In this document: in pieces, positions 44,776 to 55,250 of the stretch
Position numbering within the stretch: position 1 is the first letter of the stretch
Layout: the number at the start of each line of letters is the position of its first letter
From: Podospora comata
Lineage: Eukaryota; Ascomycota; Sordariomycetes; Sordariales; Podosporaceae
Direction: 5' to 3'
Length of the DNA stretch: 64,000 nt
Assembly (NCBI GenBank): GCA_017354895.1
Contig: CP071496.1
Coordinates: 3,348,001 to 3,412,000, forward strand
Program-made: the position numbers and the translations under genes
The notes under the pieces: model-generated
Told to the model about the DNA's origin: nothing
Databases searched by the model: none
What the model saw: the letters and a program-made list of their open reading frames with translations, nothing else

Positions 44776-45695
44776 AGATAAGGCAAAGAAACTAAGGCAA
44801 CAATAAGGCAACCGACGTGGCTTGCAGAACTTGAAAGTGCACTTCTCAGGGAGGCCACATGGTGCGTGTCCCAGGCTTATATTCTCCCTGCATCGTTCAT
44901 CACAAATGGACAAATGTGGAATGGATTTACGTTTACCTCGTGCTCTCCCACGGAAGTAAACGACAGAGGAGAAAACCCCGGGTGGAAAAGAAAATACAAA
45001 GAGAAAAACCAAGGCAGAACATCCGAGGCAAGCTTTGAATCAAGGTGGCGAGGGCGAAAGGGCGAGGGAAAAGGGGCGAGGGAAAGACGCGGCGGAACTA
45101 TGGTATCCTTCTCACGTCGGCTGCTATCATTAGCACACATCCTCGATCACATACCACGGACAGGACCCCACGCATGCCACTGGAGCCGTGGGTGCTGCCC
45201 GCCTCTGACGGCCAATTCATGATGCTCGGAATGAGTTTTGGCTTAGAGCTCCTGACTTTACGCGTCGATTCTTTTTTCTCTGGAAACTGATAGAGGGCTC
45301 TCAACTGCATATCGGCGGGATATGTATTTGGTGCGGGAGACAAAGATGAACCCTGCTCTATTGATGCTGGGCAGTGAATAACTCATTCTCTTGCCTAAAT
45401 CTCTATTTATCATGAAGCTTTACCAGCCGGGAGGAGTTTTCCTAGCTAGTCCCCATGTTGCCACCTCCCATTCTGGCCCCATAAGATGATTCAGGATGAA
45501 CCCTGAGAAGTCTTAGAAACGGCCTTGGTTGAAACTACCGCTTCCATGGTCGTGGGCTTTCCTGACGGTTTGGAGCCATCCTGATTAGCTGAGATATCGA
45601 GGCACAATTAACGACTACAATTCGAAGTCTCTTCCATTCACGAGACTAGTGTCATTAACAGTGCCATCGCCAGCGCCCTCCCTAGTGCCATCCCG
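44776..45695. other. spacer, no supported gene
   Basis: No domain-bearing frame. An Arg/Gly-rich GA tract around 45030-45100 is the only compositional feature. Confidence 0.35.
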
Positions 45696-45995
45696 TCACA
45701 CACCAAGCACCAACAAGCTAAAACGTCCAGCCTTGTGTAGGACGCTAAGATTACCCTTCTCTAAAACGATGTCCGTGTTACCGTCGCCCGACCGGTAGGT
45801 AACGGGGTGCTTCTGGATAAGTGCCTGGATAATGAAGGCGCCCGTCTCTGGATACATGTAGATAAGGACAATAGCACCACCCGGTCGCGCAAAGGCGTCG
45901 TTATTCATGGTTGGTGGGGGGCATATGGGGATCTGGACGCCGGGGCCATAGTGATTGCCTTTGCCCAAGATTGTAGCTTCTCGCTGAGGATTCAT
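45696..45995 (-). pseudogene. orphan coding fragment
   Basis: A 99-codon frame with well-biased codons and a protein-like core (FARPGGAIVLIYMYPETGAF, ALIQKHPVTYRSGDGNTDIV, LEKGNLSVLHKAG). It resembles part of a fungal domain I have seen near protein-kinase-like genes, but I cannot name it. No flanking exons were found, so it is probably a remnant. Confidence 0.3.
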
Positions 45996-46159
45996 CCATC
46001 CAAGCGGAGATCCAGCGTTCAGTGTGCTTCCCCGCGTTGTGTGCTGTTCTGGGATGCGAGGTCACGTGCCGCCAACATACGACGCAGCACCAGGTTAACA
46101 ATCATCAACTCGACGCCTCACAGCTTGATGGTACATCGACTTTATGGCACGCAAGCACC

Positions 46160-46737
46160 ATGTCTGCTCTAGTTGACATTCCGAAATACACTGAACGATG
46201 CGCTGGCGAACCCACGCGCGGCTATATGCAGCGCGCAACCGCCAAGTACGACAGCGACTGGGTCGCGAAGGTGCAGGAGGAAAGGGTTTAGCAGACCGCA
46301 AGGCTCTCGACCCCGGAGGACCAGGACGACGCCGCCATCCGCCGCTCCATCGAGACCAACGCCCGCCTGTGGAAGCTGCCCAACGGTTGACGCCTGGCTG
46401 ATGCGCGCCCGGCTAGCGCACAGCAGGCCGCGACTTGAGCGCCCGCAGCCCCGACAGCCGCAGTACAACCCCCCGTCCCTGCCGCTCAACCTCCAATACC
46501 CCGAGGCCCGGTCTTTGTCTGACTGCGAATCCGATTCCGGAGCCGAGTCCGATCATCTCATGCCCGACTGCGAGAGCGATAGCGATAACTTTAGCTCTGA
46601 GCCGCTCTCAGAGCTGTATCAGACAAGGTCAACTCCTCCAATCGCTACGCAACCGCTGCGGAATAAGCGCCGTAGAGAAGGCGAGGAGGATATGTATGGT
46701 ATTTTGTTTCTTCCCGGTTTTCGGCTATAATTGATTC
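46160..46737 (+). pseudogene. broken, coding-like sequence of unknown family
   Basis: Starts MSALVDIPKYTERCAGEP, continues with charged helical sequence (KYDSDWVAKVQEERV; AAIRRSIETNARLWKLPNG) and ends with an acidic Ser/Asp/Glu-rich tail (CESDSGAESDHLMPDCESD) and a basic KRRREGEEDMY. It is broken in several places. The composition fits a repetitive or element-derived gene, but no family could be assigned. The AT-rich, non-coding tract to 47090 follows directly. Confidence 0.35.
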
Positions 46738-47139
46738 GTTATTATTAGTTATTTACGGTAAGGCGGAAAAGGCCCTTATCCTAATAGATTCTTCGAGATA
46801 CTTCAGGTATTTCCGTTTCTCCTTAGGGGGAGTGCATTTTAACGCTTATAATTCTTATCTTCTTGCTTACACAATTAAACAAATACAGGAGCAGGAATAA
46901 GTGCTCCGCCCAACACGCTTACAAAGACTCGGGTAGATAAAGTGGTTACCGCCGATTATTTATCTCCCTCTCTTCATTCGAGCAGTCGTCAATACCGATC
47001 GAGCAATCTATACACGGGGTAGTGCAAGCAAACCCCACTCAAGCCCCTCGGATTCCAATTCTTACTTAAACATACAGACAGATAGACAAGTTAAATAATA
47101 CATGTATTAGCTTCCCATCCCATCGCCCCTTCATCACCG
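46738..47139. other. AT-rich tail downstream of the broken frame
   Basis: AT-rich and without open frames. May belong to the same decayed repeat as the preceding fragment. Confidence 0.35.
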
Positions 47140-48309
47140 TCACAACCCCCCCACCTCCTTACCCCCCTCAACACTCCCTCCCTGCCTCCTCCCCTCCCCT
47201 TCACCATTCCGCTTGATACGAGTAACCGGCTGGCGGGACCATCTAATAAGCCAATCATCAATCCTTTGCACACCCTGCCGGTCTCCTTCCACAGTCTCCC
47301 GCTTATCCTCGTCAACCCAGCCCCGGGTATAACTACCGCCAAAATCAATGAGCCAGGCATCGCCCTCCATATTAATCAAGACATTCTCGGGCTTAGCATC
47401 TCCCCAAATTACACCTGCGTTATGCAAACATTCGACCGAATGGTGTACTTGCCTAGACCAGCGAAGCCGATCCTCATTTGTACAGTCGTCCCAAGGCGCC
47501 AAATCCTTCAAAGTGCCTCGATTCTCGATGTACGTAAGAAGTAGTCCGACTAAACGGGTCCCACAATGGTTCTCCTCGCTGTTATCGAGAGGATAGTGTT
47601 GGAGGACATCATCGTCATTGTCGATAATTAGACCGTAAAGGCGACAGATGCGTGCGTCGGCGAGAAGGGGCGGGCTTGCCTCGGTATCCGCTAGGATCTT
47701 CCTATATGCCTGCAGCTCGTGGTATCCATGCACTCGACCTGAGACCCAAGGTTTGAAGAAGTACACAGTACCATCTACAAGGACCCTAGATGGAACTAAC
47801 TGCGGTGTTTGAGCCAGAACTTGCACTTGACGAGACGAGTATCTATTAAGTTCCGAGTTAAGTAGCGGAGACAGGTGTGCTTGAAGAAAGTTGCTGTTCA
47901 CATATTCACCTGGACGTGGGGACTCCTGTCGCGAGAGGGCTACTTTGAAATGTGGTTGAATGTGGCTGCTGCTCTCAGCTACCCTTGCCTCGAGAATGAA
48001 CCACGGCGGGTAGAGATAACTGTGCAGATGCCATATTGACTCCATTGGTGGGGCCATCTGAGTCATAAGTTCCTCAAACGGCTTTCTTAGACGTTCCGCC
48101 TCTTCAAAAGATCCTCCATCTGGATCATCCTTGTGTAGGATTCGGTATGACTCGTGGTGCTGGTCCAAAACAGAAGGGGAGACGGCGAGGATGCGTGGAT
48201 CGTAGCAGATGCGGAACGCGGCGCCGCTATGGCGGACGTAAAGAGTGATTTCGCTCTCCAAATTGAATGTCAAATCCCAGGTAATAGACTCAAAATAGAA
48301 TTCTTGCAT
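47140..48309 (-). CDS. fungal protein-kinase-like protein
   Basis: Single exon, 389 residues from ATG 48309; an in-frame ATG at 48441 would add 44 residues, including a hydrophobic stretch. The C-terminal half has the kinase-like catalytic loop HNAGVIWGDAKPENVLIN, followed by the metal-binding DFGG in DAWLIDFGGSYTRGWVD. The HxD of classical kinases is replaced by WGD, which is typical of this fungal kinase-like group. The N-terminal half (YFESITWDLTFNLESEITLY) is a family-specific domain without glycine loop. The tail is Gly/Glu/Arg-rich. No signal peptide in the shorter model. Activity is uncertain; it may be a pseudokinase or a small-molecule kinase. Confidence 0.75.
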   Translation of the reverse strand: MQEFYFESITWDLTFNLESEITLYVRHSGAAFRICYDPRILAVSPSVLDQHHESYRILHKDDPDGGSFEEAERLRKPFEELMTQMAPPMESIWHLHSYLYPPWFILEARVAESSSHIQPHFKVALSRQESPRPGEYVNSNFLQAHLSPLLNSELNRYSSRQVQVLAQTPQLVPSRVLVDGTVYFFKPWVSGRVHGYHELQAYRKILADTEASPPLLADARICRLYGLIIDNDDDVLQHYPLDNSEENHCGTRLVGLLLTYIENRGTLKDLAPWDDCTNEDRLRWSRQVHHSVECLHNAGVIWGDAKPENVLINMEGDAWLIDFGGSYTRGWVDEDKRETVEGDRQGVQRIDDWLIRWSRQPVTRIKRNGEGEGRRQGGSVEGGKEVGGL

Positions 48310-48602
48310 CGTGGTGGCACGCCGTGAAATTGGTGGATTGGAGAGAAGAAGAAGAACACTAGTGTAGATAAGGCAAGGTAACAAAGAGGACATGAAATTC
48401 TCAATTTGCAGAGAAACCAGGGAACCTAAATACAGGCCCATTTGCTAGCCATCGGCTTCACCGCCTCCACTCCACGATAGCTACCAATCAACGTTGAACA
48501 CCTGTTGTTCATGTTGTACATGTTGTACTAGGGTTCTAGTTCAACAAACATGAATAACTGTTAAAAATAGGTACCTGTAAGGCCCATTTCACAGCAGGTT
48601 AC
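48310..48602. other. upstream region of the kinase-like gene
   Basis: No feature beyond a probable promoter/leader. GTTGTACATGTTGTAC near 48505-48530 is a short direct repeat. Confidence 0.35.
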
Positions 48603-48974
48603 TGTGACAGTTAAGCCAACGGTCAGGTTGAACAGTATGCGGGGCACGCAGCCAATCGTTAAAGGAACCGATAGGAAGTGGTGCGCCTGGGAGCGCCAGG
48701 AGCGTGGTGATCCAAGTGATCCGAAGGTGACAGCAGTGATCCAAGGTCACGCTTGGCATGGTGTTCCAGGTGATCCACTGGGATTTATATACGGAGGAAC
48801 TGGCTGGTGTAGATAGACAGTTCCGCAGTATGCAATTCAAGCTTGTATTCACGGCATCTAGTGTTTACATTGAGACATCTTGTTGTGCACTGTTTAGCTG
48901 CACCGAACCACGATTATTCAGAAGTGCCTTCGACCAGTATCCCTTTCAGAGGTTCTGGATAGGGGTTCGTCACA
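48603..48974 (+). mobile_element. solo LTR-like repeat, copy 2
   Basis: About 372 bp bounded by the inverted termini TGTGAC...GTCACA. It shares with copy 1 (30534-30862) the TATATA/GAGGAACT block, ACAGTTCCGCAGTATGCAA, TTGTGCACTGTTTAGCTGCA and GGGGTTCGTCACA. It carries an extra stretch rich in GTGATCC (48697-48775). No internal region is attached. A fossil solo LTR; age appears old from the divergence between copies. Confidence 0.6.
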
Positions 48975-49834
48975 AAATTACATCAAGAAAATTGTATTAG
49001 GTATATTGTTAGTAATAGTAAAATATCGATTTTACAAGAAAGAAATAAATCATGAAAAGAAAACCCAAGTATATTTCTTATAAAGCACAAAATCGTTTAT
49101 GTAATTACATTTCTAATTTTAGCTTTAGGCAAGTTTAACCGTAGTAGGGAATGGGCCCGAAACAGCGCTACGATTAACACATCCCCGACATAGGGTAGCA
49201 CACCCCTGCACAGGCCAAAGCCAGTGCAGCACCGGTTCACTTACGAAGAAGGTGATTCTTAAAGTCGACATTCGGAACAGGAACTTACGACAGCATGCAA
49301 CCAGGCACCGGACCAAGAGAACGTTGCCCCTGATAGCAAACCTGAGCTTGACGCAATCACCACTGCTCGAGTCAGCGGACCCATCATAAAGGCAGAACTC
49401 CCAGCTACACCATTGGTGGCGCAAACCTCTGTCGAGCTCATGTCCAGTGATAGTCTTGTCATTAGATATGAACTTGATACACAATTCGTACATGAGCCTG
49501 TTCATGATGCAGCAACCTCGGACAATGGCGGTACAATAGGTCAGATTGCACCGGTTGTGGACTTGATCAGCTCGCAGATGGTTTCACCTCTTTCTACGAT
49601 GAGCTCCGCACATCTCAGTCCCACCTCTCACAATCTCCAGCGCTCGTGTTGGATTTATGGAAGACCCTGAGCAGGAGAATAAAAGTAAGCCTGAGGAGCA
49701 CTGATGGTATACGACGTAGACAGAATGAGCGAATTTTGGGAATATTGGGGGATTCCAACCGGTGCAGTAATATGATTTAACTTTACAATACCCAAGCATC
49801 ATTAACAGACATAATACCGCATACAACACCACCC
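48975..49834. other. AT-rich then unannotated spacer
   Basis: 48975-49130 is AT-rich. Frames at 49125-49505 (minus) and 49413-49670 (plus) lack domains and are not called. Confidence 0.4.
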
Positions 49835-52036
49835 TCACACAACAACCTTGACACCCTCTCCATCCCTACTAAAAATCTTCTTCATATGACTCGTCGCATA
49901 AGGATTACTCATCGGTATACTCACCCCCTGTTCCTCCCCCACCTCCACCCCTCCCCTCGTCACCTCCCAAATCTCCCTTCTCCCACTCTTATACTCCCCC
50001 AACGGCCCCTCCAGCTCCCCCCAAGCCTTAACCGCATGCGCCTCCACAACAGGCGTCCAAACCCCCCTTTCCACCATCGAGCCCCTAAACCCCTCATAAT
50101 CCCCCACCCCCCTATCCCCCAACATCTCCACCATAAACCGAAAGAAAAACTCCTCGCTCTCCGGATTCTGACTACTAGCAATCAACAGCACGAACCCCAC
50201 CCATGTCTCAATCCCTATGCTCTTCAAGTTCGGTGACAGCTCAGCATCAGTAAAATGATGCCTCAAACGTGGCATGATCCCTGGTAGAGGAGAGCAAGCG
50301 GCGTGAGCACCGTTGCCAACGAAGAAGGTGAAGACAAAGAGGCATATAGCAATGACGTTTTCTGTCGCGGAGAGGGCTGTTTCCGCGCGGAGGATGAAGT
50401 GGATCAGCTCCCCTAAACCGATGGACATCAGATTCTGGATGTCGAGGGCGTCCCATTGGCTTGTTGGGCGGGATATGTACCATGCTAATGCGTCACGGAG
50501 GAGACAGTCGAGGGTGGTGATGTGGTTGATTAGATCGCGTGATACCCCGAGAGTGGCGCATGCGGTTGCCATTGCTGAGCCGGCCTGGTAGAATGGGGAG
50601 GAATGTGGGTAGTTGTAGAGTTTTTTGAGGAGGCCGTGAGGTAAGAGGTGGGAGGCGGCGAAAGTGTGGTCGGAGAGATGGGCAGCAGAGAGCTCGTTTC
50701 TGTTTGTGGGTTGGTATAGGTATTGGCCTGGATGGGATGGAGGAGGCAGGCTGAAGACGAGGCGGCAGGCTAGGGAGGTGCACACCCATCTGATGATGAA
50801 GGCCTGGAGACCCTTCATTCCGTCAAGACGGGCTATGCCTCCGCGCAAGAACAGCATTCTCTTCAGCCCCGCCAGATGGGCCTGGCGCTGGGAGACGTCT
50901 GGTTGGAGGTGCTTCCATGCTGGGTGGTCTCTCAGTGAGTCACCAGCGTAGAGAAACAGATTCTCCTCGATGCAGAGCATCTGGAAGACTGTGGCAATGT
51001 TCTCGTCGCTCAAGGCCCGCGATGGGTCAGCCAGGGCAGCCTGAATGTGGGAGATGGCTTGGATGCGGTGGTGCATGAACTGCTCCAGTAACGTTGGGGA
51101 TTTGTGAGGCTGGGCCACAGCCAGCTGAAGGGCTGAAAGGCACAAGATTCCATGCAGAAAGCCAGAGTTCCCCAAGGAGACTGTCACCCAGTACTTTTCC
51201 GCCTCGGGGGACTGGTCACCCGTCAGAGGTGTGAGAGTCTTGATGATCACCGTGTTGACTACAGGAAAGTCATAATGTCAGCTAGAGGTCGTCGCTAAAG
51301 TTTGAAGTCCGTCCCGACCCACACGCGCTGGCGGTCTGTTGGGCTCAAGACGACGCTAAGCACAGCAAGGTACCTCAACGCATGTATGAGCACGGGGTTA
51401 CTTACAATACGCCAGCAAATCAGTATCACATTGGCTCATTCTTACTGACACAGTGCCAAAAGGATCCAACCGACCACTCAGTGTTTGTGCTTGGGACACC
51501 AGGGTGACCCCAGCTTGACAGATGCATAGGCCAACGGCGTATCCGCAATGAACACACTCTACATGATCGGAAATGCTATTGGCATGGTGTTCTTGGAATT
51601 TCCCACCAAATCTGCCATTCGAGCTCGTTGGTTTGGGCTGCCCTGGCTTCACACCAGCAGTCGGACGTTGCCTTTTCGAGACACCACCCTTGCCTCGCTT
51701 CGGCTTCGGATTTCCGTCGTCCTGAATCCACTGGGGAGCAACAGCTACGGGCACCTCATCTGCGATCCCCGCACTGTGCTTACCATCAAACAGTGTGTTG
51801 GTAGCTGGAGCACCATCTGGGCTGTCAGAACCGCTACTGTTGCTGCTGGCAGTCGCGTTTGGGGGGTCGTCAGAGTCGAAGGGAGCACGTTTTCGGCCGG
51901 CCTTGCTCTTGGTCGACCATGGCTGAGCAGCTCTAGCCTTCCTGATAACAAAGGCACGACCTGTGGTAGAGATCTTGTGTCCGGCACTGGACTTGTTGCC
52001 AGAATTGATGAACAAGAACTCCTTAACAACGGCCAT
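49835..52036 (-). CDS. Fungal_trans-type transcription regulator without zinc cluster (2 exons)
   Basis: Exons 52036-51406 and 51258-49835 encode 684 residues. The 147-nt intron (GTAAGT...CCTGTAG) gives LLAYFNTVIIKTLTPLTGDQ. The start MAVVKEFLFINSGNKSS, followed by a basic Ser/Lys/Arg-rich region (GKGGVSKRQRP), matches a fungal regulator subgroup that opens with E-F-x-F-x-N/V-S. The middle and C-terminal 470 residues form an all-helical fungal transcription-factor domain (NSGFLHGILCLSALQLAVAQ, HLAGLKRMLFLRGGI). The only CxxC-like sequence (ECVHCGYAVGLCIC) does not fit Zn2Cys6 spacing. Likely nuclear; targets unknown. Some relatives act in secondary metabolism or development, which cannot be tested here. 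Confidence 0.8.
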
Positions 52037-52532
52037 GTTGTCGCTGTAGTGCTTTGGTGACTGTTTCTTCTCCCCCGTTACAGTTTGAGTACCGAAACGC
52101 AAACACAACAGGTTAAACCGCTTCCCGAAAAAGGCAAATGATAACGGTGTTTTTGAAGGTATCGGAGATTGAGAGGCCGTGGTGGTTTTGGGGATGGACA
52201 AGCTTTCACTTGTGGGTTCTAATGAGACGGAAAGGTTAGCGGTGAGATGCCAAGCATGCTCAGTCATGTCCATAATTATCATTCTCCTCTTTAGGCATGG
52301 TGTTGCTGGGCGTAAGCTGTTGTGTAACAGCGGCTGATAGGGGAGTGATGCTGTGGATAACCCTTACCCAGTTTTCTGTAAAGCACAGAACCTAGACCAC
52401 CCTCCGCACCACGAGCCCAGATTATTCAAGATCGGAACACCCAACACATCTGGATCAAAAAAGGACGATGTCCCGACTGGCTTGAAAAGAGCTCGGGTCA
52501 TTAGATAGTGAGGTGAAAAAGGCAAAAGGTAA
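52037..52532. other. upstream region of the regulator
   Basis: No separate gene. An upstream in-frame extension exists but lacks family pattern. Confidence 0.4.
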
Positions 52533-52635
52533 TGGGAACTGTGAGGCTCGAACTCACGACCTCAGGATTACTCTGATGTTAAACCAGATCATACAGTGTA
52601 TGAGACCTGCGCTCTTCCAACTGAGCCAAGCTCCC
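52533..52635 (-). tRNA. tRNA-Met (CAT), elongator type, with 30-nt intron
   Basis: The minus strand folds as a full cloverleaf. Acceptor GGGAGCT pairs with AGTTCCC, the D-arm is GGCTCAGTTGGAAGAGC, and the anticodon loop is CTCATAA with the CAT anticodon. The T-arm GTGAG-TTCGAGC-CTCAC is perfect, with discriminator A. A 30-nt intron sits one base 3' of the anticodon, the canonical place. The mature length is 73 nt. The T-arm consensus and internal boxes A and B are intact, so it should be functional. The sequence differs from initiator tRNA-Met, hence elongator. Confidence 0.93.
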
Positions 52636-52879
52636 TGTCAACTTCTGCTTCACCGCGGCAGAATTACGTCCTAACACAAACCCAGCCAGACAAAGAAAAA
52701 ATCTCCGCATATCGATGTTGGTAAGGCTGTTGATCAAGAGAGGTTCCTTTGTAAGTTTACACGAGCAATAGGCCCTAGCGATGTTGTAGGCGGTGAAAAA
52801 ACTTTGTCATGGTGATGGGGAAAGACTTCATTACTGGTGTATTACTTCGTTCTGGGAATGTTGTCAAAGTGCGCCTAAC
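52636..52879. other. short spacer
   Basis: No feature between the tRNA and the C2H2 gene. Confidence 0.4.
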
Positions 52880-53929
52880 CTATATCGCTTTGGACTGTAT
52901 GCGCTGTTCCTCTGTGGAGTCCTTATTCTGTAAAGCAGCTCCCCTCGTAGCGATGTTGACCTCCTCTTCCTCTTCGTCCAACCATACCAAATGAGCCCCG
53001 CCGCCGTTGTCATCTTCGTCCTCCGACTCAAGATCATGGGTGTCACTTTCACCATAAGCTCCTAGAGGTTGCTCAGTCGCTTGTGTCTTGACCGGCTCCT
53101 GGGTTTCTTCTGGGTCCTGAAGCGAGGGATCTGTGCTCGCCTTTCGGTTTGGTTCTTTCTCTGATGGAGGGTGCCCAGTGATAGCCACAAAACGCTCGTT
53201 GACTGGCGAGGCGCCTTTTTGACCGTTGTGGCTCATGGGAAAGCTGCTTTCGGCGGAGACCATTCGGAACTCGCTGGCGAGAGGATTGAGCGTAGACGTG
53301 CTACTGATGCTCAAGACACGGTGATGCTGTTCTTTGGGGGCTACAAAGTCCATTGTCGGACTGACCAAAACGGGTGACTCCGGGGGCGTAACTGGTTCCG
53401 GTGTCATGATGTCCCAGTCCAAATGTCCCAGACGTTGAAGCCGTTGTTGGTTTTGTTTTGCTTCTTCGTGCTGCTTCATGGCTACGTTGAATAGCACGTA
53501 CAAGATTCGAAATACAAATATGAGTTGCTGTTCTTTGGAAAATGTGAGAAATGGATGAGGGTGATAAGAATGTTGGTTTCGTGGTCTTTCTGTTGTGTAG
53601 TTGTCATTATTTCCGCTATGTGATTCGACTGGAGACAGAGGGATTGCTCCTGGTGGTGGTGTTCCCGGTGATGCTGTGGGCGATAGCGGCTCAGCGGGCC
53701 CGATTGTGGCAGCTGGAGGTTTGCGGGGCGCACTTGATGCGTCGCGCCTCGTAGAACCGGGTGGTGGATGGTCGCCAAAAACATGCCTCATCAACTTGTT
53801 GCGCGAATCGAAAGCTTGAGCGCAGCGGCGACACTTGTGGCGCGTCGGTGATCCATTTTTGTCCTGGGCTTGACCGTCGGTGGTTGATCTGGAGGCGGTG
53901 GACATGGATGCCCAACGCTTCGACTCCAT
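52880..53929 (-). CDS. single C2H2 zinc-finger protein, largely disordered
   Basis: Single exon of 349 residues from ATG 53929. One C2H2 finger lies near residues 31-54 (HKCRRCAQAFDSRNKLMRHV, then FGDH; C-x2-C-x12-H-x4-H). The rest is Pro/Ser/Thr-rich and probably disordered, with an acidic C-terminal run (EDEDDNGGGAH; DEEEEEV). A short hydrophobic helix is at FSKEQQLIFVFRILYVLFNV. No signal peptide. The single finger and low-complexity surroundings suggest a nuclear or nucleic-acid-associated protein. Function unknown. Confidence 0.68.
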   Translation of the reverse strand: MESKRWASMSTASRSTTDGQAQDKNGSPTRHKCRRCAQAFDSRNKLMRHVFGDHPPPGSTRRDASSAPRKPPAATIGPAEPLSPTASPGTPPPGAIPLSPVESHSGNNDNYTTERPRNQHSYHPHPFLTFSKEQQLIFVFRILYVLFNVAMKQHEEAKQNQQRLQRLGHLDWDIMTPEPVTPPESPVLVSPTMDFVAPKEQHHRVLSISSTSTLNPLASEFRMVSAESSFPMSHNGQKGASPVNERFVAITGHPPSEKEPNRKASTDPSLQDPEETQEPVKTQATEQPLGAYGESDTHDLESEDEDDNGGGAHLVWLDEEEEEVNIATRGAALQNKDSTEEQRIQSKAI

Positions 53930-54290
53930 TCTGGATTCTGGTGGAGCAGAGAAAGCAAAAATGGTCGGCGACTGGCCTAGTCAAAGGGTCGTCGATTGAG
54001 GGCGCGACTGTGCTCAAATCTGGAGAGCGGCCCCGTTCTTTGCAAGGCTGTGCCCGGAGGTCGAGAGCAGGAGAGGGGAAACTGTGGGTGAGTGAGTGGG
54101 TGAGTGGTGAGTTGATGTCGAGGCGAGAGTGGAAATTTGAGGTTGACGAACGAAAATTGTGGGGCTTGACACGCGGTGTTGCTTGAGTGGCAGAGTGGAA
54201 CGGTGTGGGGCGTCCACCGCCCCCGCTTCAATGCAGCTTCATGTAAGTTGATTGGTTCTGTCTTTTTGTCCTCTCTCAAATAATATCATC

Positions 54291-55250
54291 TTACAGATAC
54301 TTCTTGACCACTTCCTCAACCTCCTCCCGACTCAGCTCCTTGATCCCCAGCAGCTCATTGTCATTCTTCTCAAACAGACTGCCATATCCCTCTCCCGCGA
54401 TCACAGAAGTTATGAACTTGACAGCAAACTTCTCAGGGTCGGGGTTTTCCTTGTTGATCTCAGCCCATGCCGAAGTCAGCAAGTCATCCACCATCACCAC
54501 CTCGTCAGTCCACTTCTCTCCTGGGGTAAGCTTCTTGGCAATCTCATACATGTCCTTGAAGCTCTGAACAGTGCTCTGGATAAACACCATCTTGTTTTTG
54601 GTTTCCTCAGCATGTCTAAAAACTCCCACAACAGCCTTTCCAACATCGGACAACAGCGAGAAACTGATCTTCCTGTCGCCGCCATCATAGAGGATTGCGT
54701 GTTTATCTTTGGCATTGACCAGCCAGTTGATCTTGAGACCCCAGTCAAAGAACGCGCCATTGACAACAAGGGTGTATGTCAATGTGCCTTCTTTTGCTTT
54801 TTTCTCGAGAAGGTCCTGGGCGTCAAACTTGGTTTGAAAGATGGGAAGCTGTCGGACCTTGGCGTTGCGAGTGTGGGAGCCGAACTCGGTGGGCAGGAAT
54901 CGTTTGACACCTGCCTTGGCGGCAGCTTCAATAAGAAGGAGTTGCTTTTCGGGGGCGCTAATTGGGAGGGTGGAAACCACAGCGTCTTGACCAGACAATG
55001 CCGATGTCAACGAGTCGATGGAGTCGTAGTTGACCGTGACGGTTTTGACACCGGGGGGGAAAGTACGAGGTGACTCCTTGCGGACGAGGACGGTGAGCGT
55101 AAAGTCACCGGCGAGCAGGAGCTGCTCAAGAATTGAAGGGCCCAAGTTACCGGTTGCCTGAAAGAATGTTAGTCTTCGAATGAGTTTGGGGAATGAGAAA
55201 AGATCACCACCTACACCGGCGAGTACAACGTTGGTGATGGAAGCGGACAT
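54291..55250 (-). CDS. NmrA-like / isoflavone-reductase-like NAD(P)-binding protein (2 exons)
   Basis: Exons 55250-55215 and 55157-54291 encode 300 residues. The 57-nt intron (GTAGGT...TTTCAG) splits the Rossmann motif, which reads VVLAGATGNLGPSILEQLL after splicing. It keeps the downstream pattern VLVRKESPRTFPPGVKTVTV, GQDAVVSTLPIS and GVKRFLPTEFGSHTRN, and the substrate-domain segment VNGAFFDWGLKINW. The family is the atypical short-chain dehydrogenase group (NmrA/PCBER) with an NADPH-binding G-x-T-G-x-x-G. Fungal members include redox-sensing regulators and secondary-metabolite reductases. Cytosolic. Substrate cannot be inferred. Confidence 0.9.
   Translation of the reverse strand: MSASITNVVLAGVGGDLFSFPKLIRRLTFFQATGNLGPSILEQLLLAGDFTLTVLVRKESPRTFPPGVKTVTVNYDSIDSLTSALSGQDAVVSTLPISAPEKQLLLIEAAAKAGVKRFLPTEFGSHTRNAKVRQLPIFQTKFDAQDLLEKKAKEGTLTYTLVVNGAFFDWGLKINWLVNAKDKHAILYDGGDRKISFSLLSDVGKAVVGVFRHAEETKNKMVFIQSTVQSFKDMYEIAKKLTPGEKWTDEVVMVDDLLTSAWAEINKENPDPEKFAVKFITSVIAGEGYGSLFEKNDNELLGIKELSREEVEEVVKKYL

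Noticed and set aside
48604-49000. Short plus-strand frames within the LTR-like copy 2
   Set aside because: They fall inside the repeat and have no conserved protein features.
52864-53819. Several frames opposite and within the C2H2 gene
   Set aside because: Shadows of the Pro/Ser-rich coding strand; the zinc finger and clean ATG identify the minus-strand gene.
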